64,000 bases of DNA from Pratylenchus scribneri. Its lineage: Eukaryota > Nematoda > Chromadorea > Rhabditida > Pratylenchidae. The translations under genes were made by a program, and so were the position numbers. Shown one piece after another: positions 23,014 to 34,587 of this stretch; position 1 is the first letter of the stretch, and each line of letters starts with the position of its first letter. The stretch lies in contig JAQSEB010000082.1 in NCBI GenBank assembly GCA_030063045.1, positions 2,976,001 to 3,040,000 of the forward strand, given 5' to 3'. The notes under the pieces are model-generated. The model had not been told where the DNA came from, did no database searches, and worked only from the letters and a program-made list of their open reading frames with translations.

Positions 23014-26000
23014 TTTTTATTGTTGTTATTTAATTTGTTTAGTGCCAAAAAAAATTATTCAGCACCGTCGAATTGCAAATTAGAAGGGGGAAGTGAAATC
23101 ACTCGGAAGGTAGAGTGAGTCTATAGGTTCAAAAATATTTAATAACAAGCAAAATTGCCTAAAATTTAATTATTTATTATTTTCCCAATTCATTGATAAT
23201 AATTTGGAATATTTTGGAGATGGCAATGGCTCATCAAAAGAGCAAATATAAAATAAATTTGGGGGAAATTGGGGGATGTCCACCCGATGAAATGACCCAT
23301 TCCCCCGCCCGATAAGACGTCACCCAATATTTTACATATTTTCGCATTAATGTTGAGGAAATGCACTGAAAGAAAGAAAGAATACACTGAAAATGACCGC
23401 TTATGAACAAAGATCACCCCAAAACATAAATTGGAATTATATTTTTATTACAAATTTGGGATTTTAAGCATTAAAAAATGAATGAATTTACTTATTTTGT
23501 TTATTAACTCATTTTGGAATCGCATTTTTGAAAAGTGTCATAATTTTAATTTAAGGGTGGAACATTTGATGATATGATTCAGTTTTTCAAGAATGAAAAA
23601 TTATGATAAAAATTTAAAAATAACTATTAAAAATAATTAAAATTATTATCAATTTGGGTTAGACGAGAACATAAATAAATGAATGAATGAATGAATTGTG
23701 GGTGTGGACGGGGAATACCATTTTTAAATAGACACCGGTTGGTCGATTCAATGGGTTTTCGATCCTTTGTGGGTGCAACATTTTCTCGGTTACGCCCCAT
23801 CCTTACTAAAAATACTAACATCCGGCGAATTTGGGCACATTTCAATGGAAAATATTGCTCATCATCGAATGAAATGGACTGACCAAACCACACAAAATTT
23901 GGCTAATTTAGAAGGATATCTATCCAACAAAAAGGCTCCGGAAATGAAAATAAATACGAAGAAGAATATGGTAGGCGATAAAATGTTGGCTAATTATTTT
24001 TCCAGGGGAACATTCACCAAAGATGAATCAAAATTTTTCGGGCGAATGGTCGCACAATTTGATGGTTATGGGCATATTTTAACAAGGATATTTCCCAAAT
24101 GTGGCAATGGTTTCCGGTCAAGGACATCCCAAAAATTGGCCATAATTTGAGGAAAATGTGGATGAACTCTGAGATAGGCATTTCCGCTGGGCCATTTTGG
24201 GAATATTTTTGGAGAGAAATATTGAGGGTTGAATGGGAGTAATGAAAACAAAAGCAAAATGGAATAAAATAAACAAATTGAATCGACCAATATTCAACGC
24301 TTTTTGGATTGATTTTTTAGGTTCCGAAAAGAATTTATTACGCCTTTTTCCCGGAAAGATTTTAATTCCAGAAAAAATTAATTCCGCCTGTCTTCTGGAA
24401 ATTTTAATTAATGAAGTGAAAAATTGAAAATTAGAATTTTAAATAATTTATATAGTGAATACACTGAAGAGAGAGCATAGATTATTTTTAACTAAATAAA
24501 AAAAGGCTCAGTCAATGTGGATGATCCACTCGAACATTTTTTAACAGTAGTTTTCATGAGTCAATTTAAAGGGAAAAAGTGCAAATAATGTTGGGCATAA
24601 TTTGTTTGGATGATACTTTACAAAGTTTTGAGGGAAATGATGGAGAATTGAGATGCTTGAGAATAATATATGAAGGGAAAAGGCAATTGGGCCTCTGTTT
24701 AAAAATTAGCGCACATTTTTCCCGTGCGCAAGGCAAGGCAATAATGGGCCAAGGAAGATGTAGACGGCCACAATTTTTGGGGGAATCCCTCTTCCCATTC
24801 CTCTATTCACTTCATTTTGTCATCATTTCCCCCCAGCACAGCCGGCAGCGTCACTTAAAGCCAGCCAACGTTCGGGAAAAGTCGATTTACTCATTAATGA
24901 GTCGGCTAAAAATGAATGGGAAGAAAGAGACTGACTGCTAATCGGCTATATTAAGCGAATGGATGGGGGGGGGGGGGGGAGGGGGGGGGGGATGATCAGC
25001 AGATGAGAATGATTAAAGAAGGATCGATTTTGAGGAGAAATTGAAGGAATCAAACTGATGGCCAGGGAAAAAATCAGCTGTTTTTGGAGAAGACAATGTT
25101 TATTATTGAGAAAAAAATAATAAATATTGAGTTTTTATTACAATTATAAATGGCCAGATAATTATTTCGATTTATTTTATTGTCCAAATATTATGATTTA
25201 AGATAACTACAATATATTTTGTATCCATTTTTTAGTAAAATTTGATATTTCTAATCCAAAGCATTTAAAATGTATTTTGCGAATGGACCACAAATAAAAG
25301 ATCAAGAATTTATTTAGTCTTTAGTCAAATTGTTGCTGAAAATGATTAAAATCACGTGAAAAACGTAAAGTGATTAAAACAAAAAAGATCAAAAATATTA
25401 TTCCTGACAATTGCTGTTAGCAGAAATAATGACAGGACAGTTGTGCTTATAGAGAATAAAGAACAAAGAAGGCAACAAAAATGATCTATTTCAAGAAGGT
25501 CACAGTTTAGAATGGAAAATTGATGGAAGGAAGAAAATATTTTTGCAGAAGTGAAACCACAAAAAAAATAAAAAATATTATTAATATTCATTATTGGCTT
25601 TTTTTTTTTGTTTATTTCTAGACATATAATAACCTCTTCATTATTCTTTCTTCTAATAATTAATTATGCCAAAAAATTTAATGAAAAAAACAGACGTATA
25701 ATATTTCTATGATGGAGGAATGACCTCAAACCACATTACTGATTTAAGCACATAGAATAGTAATATGAATGATGGATTGGAATTTTGTCTGGGCAGATTC
25801 ACAAAGAATCTTCAGCGGGTGATTGAGAATAGTGCGCGTGATTATTTAGGTGAAAATTATGCTTTTGACTCCCGTGTCCCGTCTTTTTACGAGAGAATTT
25901 GCACTGATTGGACTGCTACTGGACGGACTATGCATATTGATGCCATGAAGAGTATGAGGAATGAGTCTGTTTTGGGTGGAATGAGTTGATTTAGAAGATT

Positions 26001-26440
26001 GGTTGTGGTTGATTGTTGGTTGGTTGGTCGACTGCAGTTTTGGTTGGGTTGACCAATTCGCGGGTTACTTTGAGACGGCGAATGACGAATGAAGGAGAAT
26101 AATGGAAGAATTGGGGGTTTCGTTTGGTTTGCTGCAATCATCGGGCGGTGGTTTCATCCTTTCATTGATAAATGCGGAAGAGGAGAATGAATGGGTGGTT
26201 GGGTGGAATGCGGACTGCAGCGAGTTTATTAGTGGGTTTGGATTAATCAGCGGCAGTAGCAGAATTTGGAAGGAAATTAGAAGGATAGATTAAGATGGGG
26301 ATAATGGGGTGGGGATGAAGCCGATTTGGATAGAGGAATGATCAGTACGATCAAATCAAAATTGACTTATTTTATTAATAGCACATCGCTATATGTCTGG
26401 ATGGAAAAAACGGATCATGGAATGCTGCTTTTATCCTCAA
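23014..26440. other. Gene-poor region with unassigned open frames
   Basis: The open frame 23767–24150 (+, 127 codons) and a GC-richer frame at 25765–25989 (+, 74 codons) are the best coding candidates. Neither shows a domain I recognise or a clear splice model. 24700–24960 is a GC-rich island with an ACTCATTAATGAGT palindrome near 24890. The segment 25980–26320 is rich in GGTTG/GAATGA. No function is assigned. Confidence 0.35.
24965..24991 (+). repeat. Poly-G tract (G15-A-G11)
   Basis: Twenty-six guanines interrupted by one adenine. This could form a G-quadruplex. It is exceptional in such AT-rich DNA. Confidence 0.9.
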
Positions 26441-26542
26441 TCACCCTCCCAGACATAAATTATTTAAAATCATTCGGTTTTCACGAAGACATGAACAGAC
26501 AATGGCCAAAAGGAAAAGTGGTCGACATTTTGAAGAGAACAT
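26441..26542 (-). pseudogene. Glutathione peroxidase 5' fragment fused to foreign sequence
   Basis: The first 19 codons of the gene at 39707 (signal peptide [19 protein letters not shown]) are copied here with its upstream DNA. The copy ends at 26486, the outer edge of the left arm. The frame then runs on for 14 unrelated residues (RENRMILNNLCLGG) to TGA at 26443–26441. No catalytic part is present, so this is a truncated copy. It could still express a 33-residue secreted peptide because the promoter region is duplicated. Confidence 0.75.
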
Positions 26543-26911
26543 TTTTGGATGTTTTTGAATTATTTTTAATTATATTAAAAAATGATGATGAGTTAATTCT
26601 GTCCCAAATCCAATCGAGTTTATATTCGACAATTATTAGTAATAAACAATTTTGAAGTGTAATAATATTTTAAATTCCAAAGTGTAATATTTTTCATTTT
26701 TTAGTAAACCGGAACAAATATGAAATTAGTTAAATTACTAAAGGGCAAATAAACAAAATTTTAATGTTTTTTTCTGTCTCATTTACTAAATCATCAATCA
26801 AATTTTTATTTTTATTACTAATAAAATTCTCTATAAAATGAGTCCTAAAAGGAAATAATAAATATCCAAATTAAGAATTAAAAAATTCATTAAGTTTTCT
26901 TAAAATTAAAA

Positions 26912-27736
26912 ATGAACAAAACAATTTCCTTCTGCCTTTTTTCCCTTGCATTAATTGGTCAAATCATTGCCGACTCCGATGATAAGAATATTATTTGCCG
27001 ACAAGGTAAAAAAAAATTATAAAATATTTTAGAATTTCAAAAATGATATTTTTATTTTAGCAAAAGATCAAGGCGACAAAGATTGTCAAAATCCAAATGG
27101 CGGTTCATTTTTCTATTTCGACACAATCACCTTCCACTGCCAGCCATTCGCCTATTCCGGCTGCTCAGGAAATGAAAATCGTTTTGCCTCGTTGGAGGAA
27201 TGCAAAGCGAATTGTGGCAAAATTAAACAAATCCCAAAACCGAATCCAAAGATTTTGGCAGTTCGTAAGGAATTCATTACATTTTCATTAATTATATACC
27301 AATTCCCTCTTTCAGCCAAATGCGAAGATGGCATTCGGGCAGCCGTTGATCCGGAAGCCAGGGTATTGAATTGTTCCACAGGTGATGCATGCCCGGATGG
27401 ATATAAATGTGCTGGCGAACTTTGCTGCCCCAGTTCCAAAGGTAAAATATAATTTTTAATATTTATATTTATTATTCCATTAATTTCAGCCACCGTTTGT
27501 GAGGTTGAATATGACACTGGTCGATACCAGGCGGCCATCCCAAAACATTCTCCCGTAAGATTGAAGAGCAAATAATATTTAATAAAATTCCAATATTTTA
27601 GCTCTACTATTATGACAATTCCATCGACAATTGCAAAATATTCAGCTATTTGGGTGCATTGGGCAATGCAAACAATTTTGGCACCTACAATGAATGCATG
27701 AATTATTGCAGTAGAAGAAGGAATGCCAGAGAATAA
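26912..27736 (+). CDS. Secreted Kunitz–lustrin–Kunitz protein (left-arm copy)
   Basis: Five exons: 26912–27005, 27061–27264, 27316–27441, 27490–27554 and 27602–27736, about 207 residues. The signal peptide is MNKTISFCLFSLALIGQIIA. Kunitz domain 1 has six cysteines (ICRQ, KDCQ, FHCQPFAYSGCSGNENRF, EECKANC) with normal BPTI spacing after the second Cys. The residue after that Cys (P1) is Gln, not Lys/Arg, so trypsin inhibition is unlikely. A lustrin-type cysteine repeat follows (CPDGYKCAGELCCP). A second Kunitz-like domain ends in NECMNYC and lacks the Cys14–Cys38 pair. Role: an extracellular inhibitor or matrix protein. An identical gene lies in the right arm. Confidence 0.85.
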
Positions 27737-28191
27737 AATGGAATTTTGCTGATTGATTAAAATCTAATGAATCATAAAAAATGTCATCTTTTTTGTGATA
27801 TATAAACTTGTAATTTCGAATTATATAAATTTTAAATTCCATTTATATTTTAAACGAAATTATAAATTGGTTATTTTTCTTATAGAATGATAGATTTTTG
27901 GGAATTAATCGGAAGTACATTTTTTGACTAAAAACCATTGTGAAACATGTATTATATATATTTAGTGTAGTTAAAAATGTTTTTCAAAAATTTGAGGAAA
28001 AATTACCTTTTCTACCTCCAAATTCACCATAAAATCAGGTAGATGACAAATAATATCATTTGTTCCATTAAAATATATCATTTATGAAAATTTCAGATAG
28101 ATTTATTATTAATTCAATTGATTCATTTTCATTTTTTTTCATCATTAATATTCATTTATGTTCATTTACTCCCAGTAATAGCAAAATACAA

Positions 28192-29313
28192 TCAATTGCA
28201 TGCAGCTCCATCTTCATAGTATTGAGCACAGTAGATCTGAAGTGAGATAATTGGAAATTATACATTTTAAGTGGCTAAAATTTTAAATAAAATTAAGAAG
28301 TTGATCATTTTTGTTTTTAATAAATAATTTCATTATATAATTTTCTATGAGAAGCATTTAGATGTTTGAATGACCAATGCTTTTAATATTCTTTTTCATT
28401 TTTTTTTATTTTCTTTGTATATTGTAAATATCAATCCAAAATATTATTTGTTTATCCAAAATCAAAATTCCATATTTTTGGATACAAAATCCATATTTTT
28501 GGATATTAAATTTAAAATTTTTGCTGTCCACACTATGTATGTTCTATATAATCACTAATCAGTGTAATGAAATTTGTAACAATAGAATAGATTGTTTTTT
28601 GACCAAAGTTCTATAGGAGGATCTTTTATCCAATGGATTGACGAAAAATTGTTTTAATTAGGAAAACAATGAAGATCATTTAATAATATTTTCTTCATAC
28701 CACTTTGGCATCATTTGTCGCCCAACTGTAGTCATCCTCATGGCAACTGTCAATGAATTTTGACCATTTCGACTTGGATGTGAATCGGCAACATGGCGAA
28801 TTTGGACCGGTTTTCCATTTAAAATATTTGCCGCCAGCTCGTTTACAATGAGTGTATCTGTGGAAAATAATAGCTAATCAAGCGAAATTAGGGAAAATTT
28901 ATTAATAATTAGAAAAAATTTTTGTCTAGTTATTAATGAAAATTTGCTTCATTCTGATGGGAAAAATATGAAAAATTGTGAAATAATAAAAAAAAAAATT
29001 ACGTGTGTCTGTTGAAGTCAGGACAACCAATGCTTTCCAAAATGCACATCACTTCTCTTTTCCAAATAGCTTTGAATGCAACTGCCGTAAAATTTCCGTC
29101 ATCATCTTCCTCATCAACGACTTCTTCATCGCCATCATAATCATCATATGGCGTTGATGGTGAAAGAGTGGTGGTGGAATTTGTTGGTGAAGGTACATCC
29201 GGGCCAACATCCAGGCCATCACCCTCAAATCCGTTCTGCTGTGCATTTAAGCCGATAATGGAAAAGCACAATGGTATGAAAAACAAAAGTAGAAATTGTA
29301 AAATATGACGCAT
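28192..29313 (-). CDS. Secreted 8-cysteine protein with acidic N-terminal region (left-arm copy)
   Basis: Three exons on the minus strand: 29313–29003, 28857–28701 and 28236–28192. A signal peptide (MRHILQFLLLFFIPLCFSII) is followed by a Ser/Thr/Pro stretch and a strongly acidic run, then a C-terminal domain with eight cysteines (MCILESIGC, THCKR, PCCRF, DSCHED, YCAQYYEDGAACN). The third exon is inferred; it adds the last two cysteines and makes the count even. Without it the frame stops at VV six bases after the second exon. I do not recognise the family. It could be a gland or cuticle secretion. Confidence 0.65.
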
Positions 29314-30348
29314 TTTTCTGGGTTCAATGAATATAATTTATTTGTACAAAAAAGGGTATAACTCCCATTATCGGATGTTAGGATATTGATGAAGTCGTAA
29401 AAAATTTCCTAATTAACCTATGGATGAAAGTTGTTTGGAGATGGAAACCATATTTGTAAAATATTCGAATAGAATAAATGGTGGCGAATTTGGGATTACA
29501 ATGGGAATTTATAGCAAAACGAATTTACATTTGGGCCTACTAAATTTTTCTCCAAAATTTAGCGGCATAGCACACATTGTGACATGTGGCGTTTTAATTT
29601 AAATACAGTTGTAAATCTGCTGGACAAACAGAACAAAATTCATGCCCGATAGAAAAATGGATACACTCAAATTTTATTGGGCCAAAGGTTACAAAAAGAA
29701 TATTTGTTGGCAAAAAAATATTTGCATTTTGACAAATACAATAAAATTAATCCTAACAGCAGAATTTACCAAATATATTTATTGGTCAGCAGGGCCAAAG
29801 GTTGCTGAAATCAAATTTTATTTTAGGTTGTTTAAAATTATGGCAAATAGGCAAATTATTTGAGTACTGCGTACTTTGAGCATTTTATTTGGTAACAAAT
29901 GTAAAAAATGCTTAAAACCATGTAAAATGGATTTTTTAAGCATTTAATTATGATTCTCTGCAATAAAATAAGGTACTTTTGAATTAAAATTCGTCCAAAC
30001 TTTGAAAAATTTTTTCTCAAAAATCATCTATTGATGTAAATCAAACCTTCTCTCTAGTAAATAAAAAAGCCATTTTTAGATTGATTTACTCATTTCTCTC
30101 ACTTGTTGTCTATAATTCGCTGTGCTCAAAGATTCTTGACACTTAAAATTATAAAATGCCATTAATCCGTTTATTTAGTAACCTTGGGCTATTAATAAGG
30201 GATTTAATATAACGGTAGTCCAATTTTTTCTTTTATCATCATTATATTAAAATATATATAATTTAGTAATCAAAGTATCATCAAAAATATTTTATTTAAT
30301 TACATAAAACTTAACAAATAAATAATTTATTTAAATTAAATTATAAAT
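29314..30348. other. Intergenic, left-arm copy
   Basis: A/T-rich DNA identical, as complement, to 35901–36935. It contains a palindrome AGTACGCAGTACT (about 29864). No gene is seen. Confidence 0.5.
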
Positions 30349-30808
30349 TCATATAACAAATGAAGAGACAGATGAAATGCAAACATTCAATGATAAATCA
30401 TCAAAATTTTCATTATTTTCCACAACACTAATTGGCCAATTGAATTTCCAATCTGGCACAAATATTCTCTTCATTGGCCTTTGTTCTGTTTCTTTTCCTT
30501 CTGCCGTCCATCTTTTTTTATTAAATTCTTCAAAATAATCCGCCTCATTCGAATCTAATTTCAACGAGAAAAACGGCTCCAATTGAATTCCAAATTTTTT
30601 CATTACCCAAAATGAAAAACCAATGAAAACATTGAGAAAACCTTAAAAGAAAATATTTCAAAATATTAAAAATTTTAGTCCAAACCAATTGCCAAAATTG
30701 CATAAAAGCAAATTGATGGATGAATTCCAGTAAGGAATTTAATTCTCGAATTGTTGGCCGGAAAATTGAGGAAATAAATCAAATTGGAAAGAAGCATGCA
30801 TAAACCAC
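30349..30808 (-). pseudogene. DuoxA 3' fragment (truncated copy)
   Basis: This is the complement of 35441–35900. It holds the last part of the fifth-exon coding region (from CGLCMLLSNLIYFL) and the terminal exon (MKKFGIQLEPFF onward). The first two thirds of the gene are missing, including the PGW and AGYWACVTLW regions. No start or signal is present upstream, so it should be non-functional. Confidence 0.85.
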
Positions 30809-31099
30809 TAATAATAAAAATAATGATGGCTGATGAACGCCCCTATGATATTGCCTTAAGCTTTATTCAATTTTGTAATTTTTGGTATTTGTTAATTTTA
30901 GCCCAATGTTTGCCCATCCAACAAAATGTGTCTGTGTCCTGGGCATCAATTATTTCACATCTAGGGACAAATATCCATCCATTGTACCTTAAAGTCCTAT
31001 TCATTTTTATTGATTTTATGGCCATAAAATATTTCCCTGTAAAGCTCTAAAATAAAACTAATGATAGCTTTATATGTCAATTATTAGTTATTAAATTCC

Positions 31100-32943
31100 A
31101 TGTCGAATATGAAAATGAATGTTAGAATTTGTCAAATTTGTGGTTCATCAAATGCATTTTTCAATTATGGCGCAATTTCATGCCGTGCTTGTGGCGCATT
31201 TTTTCGGTAATTTCAAAATTAATTTAAAATTATTTATTTATTTTAGAAGATTTGTGCTGTTGGGTAAAATTTACAAATGCATTTGCCAAAATGGTAATAA
31301 AACCATAATCTTATTTAATTAATTAAATTTATTTAAATTTGCAGAAGGTTTTGAAATTGATAAAAATATGTTAATCACAATTGGATGCAAATATTGTCGA
31401 TTGAAAAAATGCATTGAAAAAGGAATGAAAAAAGAAAGTAATAAAATGGAACTAAATAAAAATAATAATATAAAATGTGGATTGGGTAAATTCGGGGAAA
31501 ATTATTTTTATAATTTTTGGGCATTTTTAACCCCTTTTTGAATTTTGAGTAAATTGTTTTACATAATTATTAATAAAAATAAATTCCACTCAGTGGTTCG
31601 AGCTACCAATTTACAAAATTTCCACCGAGAACGTCGACAATTTATGGATGAGAAAAAAGGTTTTTTGATCAAAAATATTTTTTAATTTATTAAATCCTAG
31701 ATAAATTGGCAATTTCACCAATTTTTAATTCGGATCAAATTAAAAGCATTGGTGCCAATGATTATTTGGAAGTTTTCAAATTAATTTTTTTAAAAATTAA
31801 AATTAAAATTTTCAGAATTTTCACCTCAAACAAATTGTTGAAACTCCAAAATTAATTCAAATAATATTTGGAATTATAAACAAGGCTGTAAAGTATCGGT
31901 ATTCAATAGCGCCTTTTCCGGTCGAATTTTTTCAACAATTTGACAGCTTAGAATCACTTTTAATTGCGAACCAAAATAATTTATTTGAAAATTCAAATCA
32001 GAAAAAGGTAAAAATAATATATTAAAAATTTTCCATTATTTTATATATTTATATTTAATATAATAGTGAATTTTCAAAATATTTCCCAAAAAATATTAAT
32101 TAATTTTTCAAGGTTAATAATCAAATTCCTCAAAATTCAATGTATGTTGAGGAAAAGGAAATTCAAAAAAATGGAATATTTTCTGATATTATGCCAGTGA
32201 TGTTTACGGAATTATATATTTTTGCGAATATAGCGAGGGCAATACCAAATTTTAGAGAACTCCAATTTGATGATCAAGTTATAAAAAAATAATTGAAAAT
32301 ATTTTTCAACATTATTTTTAAAGGTAACTTTACTGAAAAATTCGACTTTAGCTACTTTATTGTTGAATGGATATTTCTTTTCGGCTAAAAAACGGTCTGA
32401 AACGATGACTCGTTTTGACGGAAAGTGTCTTTATTCAATGTTTGTCAATCATTATTCGGACCAAATGTAAACAAATATTATTCATTATTATTTTTAAATA
32501 ATTTTAATAGTTTATTGAATGCAGCCAGAAAAATATTCCATTTACCAATTCGGGAATTTATGCACATTGATTTGACCAATGATGAATTTGCATTGCTTTT
32601 TCCATTGCTTTTATTCAATTCCGGTGTTAAACAATTTTAAATTAAATATTAAATTATTTTATGAATTTTTCCCGCAGCCGTTCCGGATCTTACACAAAAT
32701 GGACAAGAAATTCTAAAGGGGCTAGAGGAAAAATATGGGAAAATGTTGCTTGGCCTTCAACAACGACAATTTGGGGAGAATGCCGGCGCATTGAGATATA
32801 TGGAAACACTTCGACTTCTTTGGTCCACAATTCGACTGGTACAAAAACATCACGAAATTGCTGAATATATTGACACATTTTATGAACCTGGACGATTTAA
32901 ACAATTGGTGCCTAAGGCTATTTCTCCATTGATGAAGAATTAA
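31100..32943 (+). CDS. Nuclear hormone receptor, divergent nematode type
   Basis: About ten exons join in frame and give roughly 390 residues. The DNA-binding domain lies at residues 8–80. Zinc finger 1 reads CQICGSSNAFFNYGAISCRA then CGAFFRRF. Finger 2 reads YKCICQN…GCKYCRLKKCIEKGM. The ligand-binding domain follows, with ELYIFANIARAIPNFRELQF, VTLLKNSTLATLLLNGYFFS and a C-terminal helical stretch ending FKQLVPKAISPLMKN. The P-box (CRACGAFF) is typical of the expanded HNF4-derived nematode NHRs. Role: ligand-regulated transcription in the nucleus; the ligand is unknown. It lies in the spacer of the inverted repeat, so it is single-copy here. Confidence 0.9.
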
Positions 32944-33090
32944 TAATGTAAAAATTCATTTTATTTAATTAAATATGTACTATTTGAAATTAATCAATTT
33001 TCCAATGATGATCAATGTAATTCTAATTATTATTTTCTAAAAAATTCCATATTGATAATGATAAATGATGATGATAATACTTTGATAAAA

Positions 33091-33362
33091 TATTTTTTAC
33101 CCCACTTTTTATTTTTACCCCAAAAAGTTGTATTTGAATTGATACTCATCAGCTAGTTAAATCGTTTAAAGCATATTTTCAGTTTAGTTTTAAACACTTT
33201 TATTTTGGGCCAAAACTTGACATTTTATATACCATTCGATGCATCTCGATGAGATCTACAAATTGGTATAAGGTTTGTAAGGTCTAAAACTGTTTTCTGA
33301 TTTATTAGAAGAGTCAAAAATTACTTTTGGGGTAAAAAAAAATAAAAAATGGGGAAAAAATA
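33091..33362. repeat. MITE with TACCCC-type terminal inverted repeats
   Basis: The left end reads TATTTTTTACCCCACTTTTT then ATTTTTACCCCAAAAAGT. The complement of the right end reads TATTTTTTCCCCATTTTTTA then TTTTTTTTTACCCCAAAAGT. The TIRs are therefore about 38 bp. The core holds GCATCTCGATGAGATC and CAAATTGGTATAAGGTTTG. A related, more diverged element lies at about 44196–44570. There is no coding capacity; TA ends suggest a Tc1/mariner-type target. Confidence 0.65.
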
Positions 33363-33430
33363 AGGTTAAAGAATTGTATTCCATAATACTATAAATAATT
33401 TATTTAAATATTTAAAATAATAAATTAATA

Positions 33431-34177
33431 TTAAATTTGTGAAAATGAATCCGTATTGAGAACAATATGGGCGATTTGCTTACAAATATTATTTGTTTTT
33501 TCTTCTGATTCCATTTTTTGACTCAAATCCTTTTCCAATCCAGCAGAAGAGGAAGAAATATTCTCTGATTGAATGGACAATGAAATTGATGAAATTGTTG
33601 GGCAAATTGACGGCCTTCTGTTGAATTTTGCCGCCCAAGATTGCAATTCAGCTGAACCCCAAATTGAGAAGAAAAAGACCGGCAGAAGTGCTACTGTCCC
33701 GGCAATCAAAAAGACAATCATCCATTCTTGGGGTGAACCATGTTGAATAATATAATTGGAAAGCAATTTGTTGATAATGCTGAAAATGGCAACAGCACTG
33801 AATGCAATCCCACTGATCATTCCATTATAGGCTGGGGCAATTTTCACCAAAGCAGTTTGAACTCCGGGAGTATGCAAACCTGTTCAGGGAAAATAAGAAA
33901 ATATATATTTGAATAATTGCTTTTTTTAAATAGAAAAATAAATATTTACAAATTAAATTATTAATTAATTTATTTTTTTTATCAAAAAAAAATAACCAGC
34001 AAATGCAGTGGCCAAACAAAGTGTCAAAATTGCTGCACTTTCTTGTGAACTATTGAAAAATGGTACAGCCGCTGTGCAAAGGCCAAGTCCCATTGAGCCA
34101 ATCCCATTGAACCATTTCACAAAACGAGTTGAACTTGACAAATTTTGATTATTTTGAGGCTTTTTTGATGAATTCAT
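33431..34177 (-). pseudogene. SLC17-type MFS transporter, C-terminal part only
   Basis: Two exons on the minus strand (34177–33997 and 33879–33431) give 209 residues. TRFVKWFNGIGSMGLGLCTA, then LHTPGVQTALVKIAPAYNGM, then NKLLSNYIIQHGSPQEWMIV, and GSAELQSW match the last four membrane helices and tail of SLC17 anion/vesicular transporters, normally about 450–550 residues. The ATG comes just before the FVKWFNGIG motif, and no upstream exon was seen before DuoxA starts divergently at 34588. It is therefore probably a 5'-truncated relic, though its frame is intact. Confidence 0.65.
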
Positions 34178-34587
34178 TTTTAATTGATAATTTCCTAATT
34201 TAATTGGATATAAATATTTAATGAATTTATTTATGAATTAAAGAATGAGGAAGTGGTTATTGTTTTTATCCAGAAAATATTAGTGAATTATTTACTAAAA
34301 TAATTTAAAGTGGAATTTGTCACATTCCATTAATTTCCGCCATATTTAGTCATATTTTAATAATAATTTACTAATTTGGGTCAAAGTTATTTTTTTAAAC
34401 TCTTCTCTTCCCTTTAATGCATTTGTCATTAATTTACTAAACAATAAAACAACAAACAAAAGTGTCAATTATTAATTAATTATTTACTAATAAAATAATA
34501 ATTAGTCATTTTATTAGTATTTATTAAAATATCAAAGAATCTGAGCAATCTTCAATTATTTTTTGACCAAATTCCTCAGTAAATTTC

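Larger units (their letters stand above)
26486..30808. repeat. Left arm of a 4.3-kb inverted repeat
   Basis: Position x here equals the complement of position 66249−x, so it pairs with 35441–39763. Sequences agree in introns and intergenic DNA wherever checked. Both ends lie inside genes: GPx codon 19 on the outside and a DuoxA exon on the inside. Both genes are intact at the right arm, so this arm is the likely derived copy. Confidence 0.9.

Noticed and set aside
26326..26655. 109-codon plus-strand frame
   Set aside because: It crosses the inverted-repeat border and is antisense to the GPx leader, so it is fortuitous.
27152..27571. 139-codon minus-strand frame (mirrored at 38678–39097)
   Set aside because: It runs through introns and exons of the Kunitz gene on the other strand; the shadow has no domain.
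30784..31050. 88-codon plus-strand frame near the arm border
   Set aside because: It begins within antisense DuoxA DNA and has no recognisable segment.
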